From Shimia sp. CNT1-13L.2 (GTDB taxonomy: Bacteria; Pseudomonadota; Alphaproteobacteria; Rhodobacterales; Rhodobacteraceae): 53,322 nucleotides of DNA. Shown in pieces: positions 50,175-53,322 of the stretch. The position numbers and the translations under genes are program-made. The notes beneath the pieces were generated by a model. The model was not told where the DNA came from and ran no database searches. It saw only the letters and a list, made by a program, of their open reading frames with translations. The stretch lies in contig NZ_JANDJO010000014.1 of the NCBI RefSeq assembly GCF_024331145.1, positions 1-53,322 of the forward strand, read 5' to 3'. The stretch's first letter is position 1, and every line of letters begins with the position of its first letter.

Positions 50175-50663
50175 TCAAAAGCGGGTACAGTCCGGATCGG
50201 TCAACGGGTTGCAGTTGGAGCTCCAGGTGCCGCCTTGGCCGAGGGGGACCGTCGGACGGAAGGCATGGGAGGGCGTCAAAGGCTGTGAAGGCTGGCGTTT
50301 TTCGGCCCAGTACCAGCGGCGGTTGGTCCATATCAGCCCAAGGGAAATGCTGCCGTCTTTTTGCAACCCCCCCCGGAAAGTCAGGATGCCGTCGGGGTGG
50401 CGTGATACGGGGCTGCTGAAGGACAGGTCGGTAAAGGGATCGGGAATGCGACCGTAAAATGCAGGCGGCGGGCATTCGGGGCAATCGCGTATCAGGGGAT
50501 AGGGCGTGAGGGTTTCAGGATCATTGGTCAGCCGAAAGTCCGAGAAAGGCGGCGTGGTGGACGGGAAAACCGTATCGTCTGCTAGGCTTTGGGCGTGTGC
50601 TGCCGAGAGCGACACGCCCAGTAAGAGGCAGCAGGCTACCAGGGGTTTCAGCGGTTTGGCCAC
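50175..50663 (-). CDS. Hypothetical secreted protein, Pro/Cys-containing
   Basis: From the GTG at 50663 the product has 162 residues and an ideal signal peptide (KPLKPLVACCLLLGVSLSAAHAQ). ATGs at 50717 or 50735 would add a basic N-terminal stretch, and the latter overlaps the neighbouring PPOX gene. The mature part is proline-rich with two cysteine pairs (DCPECPPP and NCNPLTDPDC), which probably form disulfides, and an aromatic patch (WTNRRWYWAEK). I do not recognise the family. It is likely periplasmic or surface exposed, perhaps a small binding or structural protein. Confidence 0.7.
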   Translation of the reverse strand: MAKPLKPLVACCLLLGVSLSAAHAQSLADDTVFPSTTPPFSDFRLTNDPETLTPYPLIRDCPECPPPAFYGRIPDPFTDLSFSSPVSRHPDGILTFRGGLQKDGSISLGLIWTNRRWYWAEKRQPSQPLTPSHAFRPTVPLGQGGTWSSNCNPLTDPDCTRF

Positions 50664-50728
50664 GGTCTTTCGGCCCTTTCCTGACGGGCGTCCAGCATAG
50701 GCCAAGGCGCGGCGCATGGCAAAGGCGG

Positions 50729-51328
50729 CTACCACATCCGCGTTTTGGCGTATTCCGCGTAGCCTGCGTCATAGGATTTGCCGTCGAAGTCAGCTTTCAT
50801 TTCCTGGATGAACTGTCCGGCGGTTGGGACGTTGTCCGGGTGTGGCGTGGTCCAGAGGCCCGAGCGCATGATCGCCTTGGCGCATTGGAAGTACATTTCG
50901 GCGAGGGTGAAAACGATGACAGACTTGGGGTGTTTGCCCTCCTGCGTGAACTGTTCGGTCATCTCTGCATCTGTTGTAAGGATCGCGGTTCCGTTGCAGC
51001 GCACGACGTTGCTGGTGCCGGGGATCATGAACATCAGGCTGGCGCGCCCGTCGCGTACGATGTTGCGCAGGCTGTCGATGCGGTTGTTGCCGCGCCAGTC
51101 CGGCAGCAGGAGGGTGTGGTCGTCGGCGATTTTCACAACCGGGCCATCGTCACCGCGCGGGCTGGCGTCGGTGCCCTCGGGGCCAACAGTGGAGAGCACG
51201 ACAAAGCGCGCGGCCTCGATCCACTGGCGGTACAGCGGGGTCATGCGAATGGCGACCTTGGTCAGCGAGGCAGGAACCGGTTCGCCGTATAGGGCTTCGA
51301 GAGAGTCGATGTCGGTGATCTGGGGCAT
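50729..51328 (-). CDS. Pyridoxamine 5'-phosphate oxidase-family (PPOX) FMN flavoprotein
   Basis: A 199-residue split-barrel flavoprotein of the COG3576 type (MSMEG_1061-like). Features are ARFVVLSTVGPEGTDASPRGDDGPVVKI, the LLPDWRGNNRIDSLRNI FMN-contact region, ASLMFMIPGTSNVVRCNGTA and the late YFQCAKAIMRSGLW. Such proteins reduce or bind small substrates with FMN but are not the true PdxH of vitamin B6 synthesis. It is a stand-alone gene between mbfA and the secreted unknown; role unknown. Confidence 0.9.
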   Translation of the reverse strand: MPQITDIDSLEALYGEPVPASLTKVAIRMTPLYRQWIEAARFVVLSTVGPEGTDASPRGDDGPVVKIADDHTLLLPDWRGNNRIDSLRNIVRDGRASLMFMIPGTSNVVRCNGTAILTTDAEMTEQFTQEGKHPKSVIVFTLAEMYFQCAKAIMRSGLWTTPHPDNVPTAGQFIQEMKADFDGKSYDAGYAEYAKTRMW

Positions 51329-51424
51329 GGGTGTCTCCTGTTCCCCTTGGTTCTAGCGGGTCTTTGGGGAAATGGTGATCGAATTCTTGTGATGGTGGAA
51401 GGAGACTGCGGGTTGAAGTGCGGT

Positions 51425-52399
51425 CTAGCCGCTGCCGATCAGCACCCCTGCGGCGAAGACGAGGGCACCGCCCAGCACGACCTGGAAGGCGGCGCGGAAG
51501 AACGGGGTCTCCATAAAGCGGTTCTGAATCCAGGCGATGGCCCAGAGTTCGAGGAACACCACGAGGATCGCGATGGTGGTTGCGGTCCAGAAATCGGGGA
51601 TCAGATAGGGCAGGGCGTGGCCGAGGCCGCCTACGGTTGTCATGATGCCCGACGCGAAGCCGCGCTTGATCGGAGAGCCGCGCCCAGAGAGTTCGCCGTC
51701 GTCCGAGGCGGCCTCGGTGAAGCCCATCGAGATGCCGGCACCAACCGACGCTGCAAGGCCGACAAGGAAGGTGGTCCAGGTGTCCTGTGTGGCGAATGCG
51801 GTGGCGAAGATGGGGGCCAGTGTCGACACCGATCCGTCCATGAGACCGGCAAGGCCGGGTTGCACCCATGTCAGGATAAACTGGCGTTTGGCAGTATCAG
51901 CTTCTGTCTCGCGGCTGTCATCGTCGAGGTGCTGCTGCTCCAGACCGTGCGCCGTGTCCTGATGGCCGGCCTCTGCGGCGGCGAGGTCGCCAAGCAGTTT
52001 GCGGGTCGCGGCATCCTGACTGCGGGCGGCGGCGGCAAGGTAGAACCTTTCGGCATCGCGTTCCATCGCGGCGGCTTCGGTGCGGATGCGGTCGATCCCG
52101 AGGTTTTCAACCAGCCAGATCGGGCGGCGGGCATAATAGCCTGCAACGTGTTCGCGGCGGATCAGGGGGATCACATCGCCAAAGCGGCTCTGATGCAGGT
52201 CGATCAGGCGCTGGCGGTGGGTGTCCTCCTCGGCGGCCATGCCATCGAACACCTTCGCCGTTGCCGGGAAATCGCCGCGTAGCATCTCGGCATAGGAGCG
52301 GTAGATGCGGGCGTCATCCTCTTCCGAGGAGATGGCCAGCGCTATGAGTTCCTGTTCGCTCAGATCCTTGAAGTGGCGTCGTTGAGAGAAAAAACGCAT
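51425..52399 (-). CDS. mbfA: Membrane-bound ferritin / iron exporter MbfA
   Basis: A 324-residue protein with an N-terminal ferritin-like diiron domain (about residues 10-155; helices with EEDDARIYRSYAE, EEDTHRQRL, ERDAERFYLAA and AAEAGHQD supply Glu/His ligands) joined to a C-terminal VIT1-like membrane domain (about 175-324, GLAGLMDGSVSTLAPIFA ... GAGISMGFTEAASDDG). In Agrobacterium and Bradyrhizobium MbfA exports iron and protects from iron and peroxide stress and is repressed by Irr. A matching iron control element lies 17 bp upstream of the ATG, so the same regulation is likely here. Domain order and length are normal. Confidence 0.95.
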   Translation of the reverse strand: MRFFSQRRHFKDLSEQELIALAISSEEDDARIYRSYAEMLRGDFPATAKVFDGMAAEEDTHRQRLIDLHQSRFGDVIPLIRREHVAGYYARRPIWLVENLGIDRIRTEAAAMERDAERFYLAAAARSQDAATRKLLGDLAAAEAGHQDTAHGLEQQHLDDDSRETEADTAKRQFILTWVQPGLAGLMDGSVSTLAPIFATAFATQDTWTTFLVGLAASVGAGISMGFTEAASDDGELSGRGSPIKRGFASGIMTTVGGLGHALPYLIPDFWTATTIAILVVFLELWAIAWIQNRFMETPFFRAAFQVVLGGALVFAAGVLIGSG

Positions 52400-52415
52400 G
52401 GGGGACTCGCGTATT

Positions 52416-52430
52416 TTAGAATAATTCTAA
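52416..52430. promoter_or_regulatory. Iron control element (Irr box) of mbfA
   Basis: TTAGAAT-A-ATTCTAA is a perfect 15-bp palindrome whose core TTAGAA-N3-TTCTAA matches the ICE motif bound by Irr in alphaproteobacteria. It ends 17 bp before the mbfA ATG, a repressing position. Irr would block expression under low iron and release it when iron and haem are plentiful. Confidence 0.88.
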
Positions 52431-52473
52431 TTTATGTAACTGCGGGTCAGGTGCAAGGTGTTTTTCTTGTGGT

Positions 52474-52490
52474 AACTGAACCGCTCAGTT
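52474..52490. promoter_or_regulatory. Candidate TetR operator AACTGA-N5-TCAGTT
   Basis: A perfect 6-bp inverted repeat with a 5-bp spacer lies 33 bp before the TetR start, where an autoregulatory operator is expected. The ACTGA/TCAGT core resembles sites of several AcrR-like TetR proteins. Confidence 0.6.
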
Positions 52491-52522
52491 TATATTCGAA
52501 TTCCAAATAGCCAGGAGCGTCA

Positions 52523-53149
52523 ATGAACACGCACAGCCCAGTCATCCGTAGGGGACGCAAATTCGACCAGGTGCTTGAAGGAGCACGTGAGGTGTTCCTT
52601 CGCGACGGGTTCGAAGGGGCGAGCGTGGATGAGATTGCAAAGGTGGCCGGTGTCTCAAAGGCCACGCTTTATAGCTATTTTCCCGACAAGGCCGTTCTGT
52701 TCCGTGAAATTGCGACCAACCAATGCGACCGGATGGCGGATGAAATCCTTGCCATGCTGACCGAGGACTGTCCTTTGCGCGAAGCCTTGCTGATCGCGGC
52801 AGAACGGTTGGCGAGCTTTCTGGTTTCTGATGTGGCCCAGGGGGTGTTTCGTATCTGCGTGGCAGAAAGGGACCGCTTTCCCGAACTGGGCGCGGCCTTC
52901 TACGAGGCCGGGCCGCGGATGGGGCGGGACCGGATGGCGGCCTTTCTTGAATGCGCGGTGGCGGACGGCGCTTTGCAGATTGATGATGTGAAGATGGCGG
53001 CGGAACAGTTTTCGGAACTGTGCAAGTCGACGATCTGGAACAGGGCGGTTTTTGGGATCCAGAGCGAGTTTTCCCAAGAGGAGATCCGCAACGTGGCGGA
53101 GAACGCGGTCGAGACGTTCCTTGCGCGCTATGGGGTTGCGCAGGACTAG
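52523..53149 (+). CDS. TetR/AcrR-family transcriptional regulator
   Basis: A 208-residue TetR regulator. The N-terminal three-helix DNA-binding domain is clear (FDQVLEGAREVFLRDGFEGASVDEIAKVAGVSKATLYSYFPDKAVLFREIA, about residues 14-63), and the rest is the helical ligand and dimer domain. It is divergent from mbfA. The palindrome AACTGA-N5-TCAGTT in front of it suggests autorepression. No obvious target gene is adjacent other than mbfA, so the regulon is unknown. The gene ends before a strong bidirectional terminator. Confidence 0.93.
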   Translation: MNTHSPVIRRGRKFDQVLEGAREVFLRDGFEGASVDEIAKVAGVSKATLYSYFPDKAVLFREIATNQCDRMADEILAMLTEDCPLREALLIAAERLASFLVSDVAQGVFRICVAERDRFPELGAAFYEAGPRMGRDRMAAFLECAVADGALQIDDVKMAAEQFSELCKSTIWNRAVFGIQSEFSQEEIRNVAENAVETFLARYGVAQD

Positions 53150-53174
53150 GTACCGTAGGAACAGTATCAACGCA

Positions 53175-53203
53175 AAAGGCGCGCCCGAAGCGGACGCGCC
53201 TTT
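53175..53203. terminator. Bidirectional terminator between tetR and frmA
   Basis: AAAGGCGCG and CGCGCCTTT form a perfect 9-bp stem around an 11-nt loop, with T runs on both sides (TTTCTTTTT on the plus strand, TTTTGCG on the minus strand). It serves the two converging genes. Confidence 0.88.
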
Positions 53204-53224
53204 CTTTTTCGCAGGACTACCAGA

Positions 53225-53322
<98 letters not shown>

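Overview
The window reads as about 53 kb of chromosome from an aerobic marine alphaproteobacterium of the Rhodobacterales (Roseobacter group). Pointers are the high-GC coding style, the fused TRAP permease, an RpoE-ChrR pair, an Irr-type iron control element in front of mbfA, the uvrC-pgsA-moaD-moaE block, and many atgA/tgatg start-stop overlaps. I saw no insertion sequence, prophage, CRISPR array or rRNA. Only the gene at the right edge is cut. Family names are my own recognition from protein motifs; no database search was run.

Layout. (1) 1-0.9 kb: initiator tRNA, its terminator, and an AT-richer exported hypothetical protein. (2) 0.9-7.0 kb: lactate module, with a FadR/LldR-type repressor divergent from a TRAP binding protein, a fused DctQM permease and quinone-dependent D-lactate dehydrogenase. 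(3) 7.0-8.7 kb: a sulfatase/phosphonate monoester hydrolase family enzyme. (4) 8.7-21.0 kb: a large, apparently undescribed catabolic locus. A GntR regulator faces DUF1185, alpha/beta hydrolase, flavin reductase with an extra C-terminal domain, luciferase-like monooxygenase and aldehyde dehydrogenase genes. A LysR regulator then faces a second aldehyde dehydrogenase, a dipeptidase-fold protein lacking most metal ligands, a 562-residue unknown, DUF3726 and an Ldh-family oxidoreductase.

(5) 21.1-28.6 kb: rpoE-chrR (singlet-oxygen sigma factor and zinc anti-sigma) divergent from a tightly overlapping seven-gene operon: FAD oxidoreductase, DUF1365, cyclopropane-fatty-acid-synthase-like methylase, chalcone-isomerase-like protein, GPH/MFS transporter, DUF3833 and SDR. 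Both directions carry the same promoter pattern, TGATCC-N16-CGTA. The set resembles the genes implicated in furan fatty acid formation in Rhodobacter sphaeroides. (6) 28.6-33.2 kb: a LuxR-type regulator divergent from a 1070-residue reductive dehalogenase fused to its own flavin reductase and 2Fe-2S ferredoxin, followed by an orphan CoxG-like gene.

(7) 33.3-37.0 kb: ABC-2 exporter, S49 protease, small zinc-ribbon membrane protein and Ca/Na antiporter. (8) 37.0-41.2 kb: a 408-bp AT-rich gap with a DnaA box and palindrome, then uvrC, a small unknown, pgsA, moaD and moaE. (9) 41.4-53.3 kb: coiled-coil membrane protein, OmpA-family protein, ubiA, rsmE, kinase-like protein, membrane protein, gshA, YHS protein, AEC transporter, secreted unknown, PPOX flavoprotein, Irr-controlled mbfA, TetR regulator and the 3' end of glutathione-dependent formaldehyde dehydrogenase. 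The strongest leads are the self-sufficient reductive dehalogenase locus, the two-component monooxygenase cluster, and the single-operon furan-fatty-acid-like gene set with mirrored RpoE promoters.
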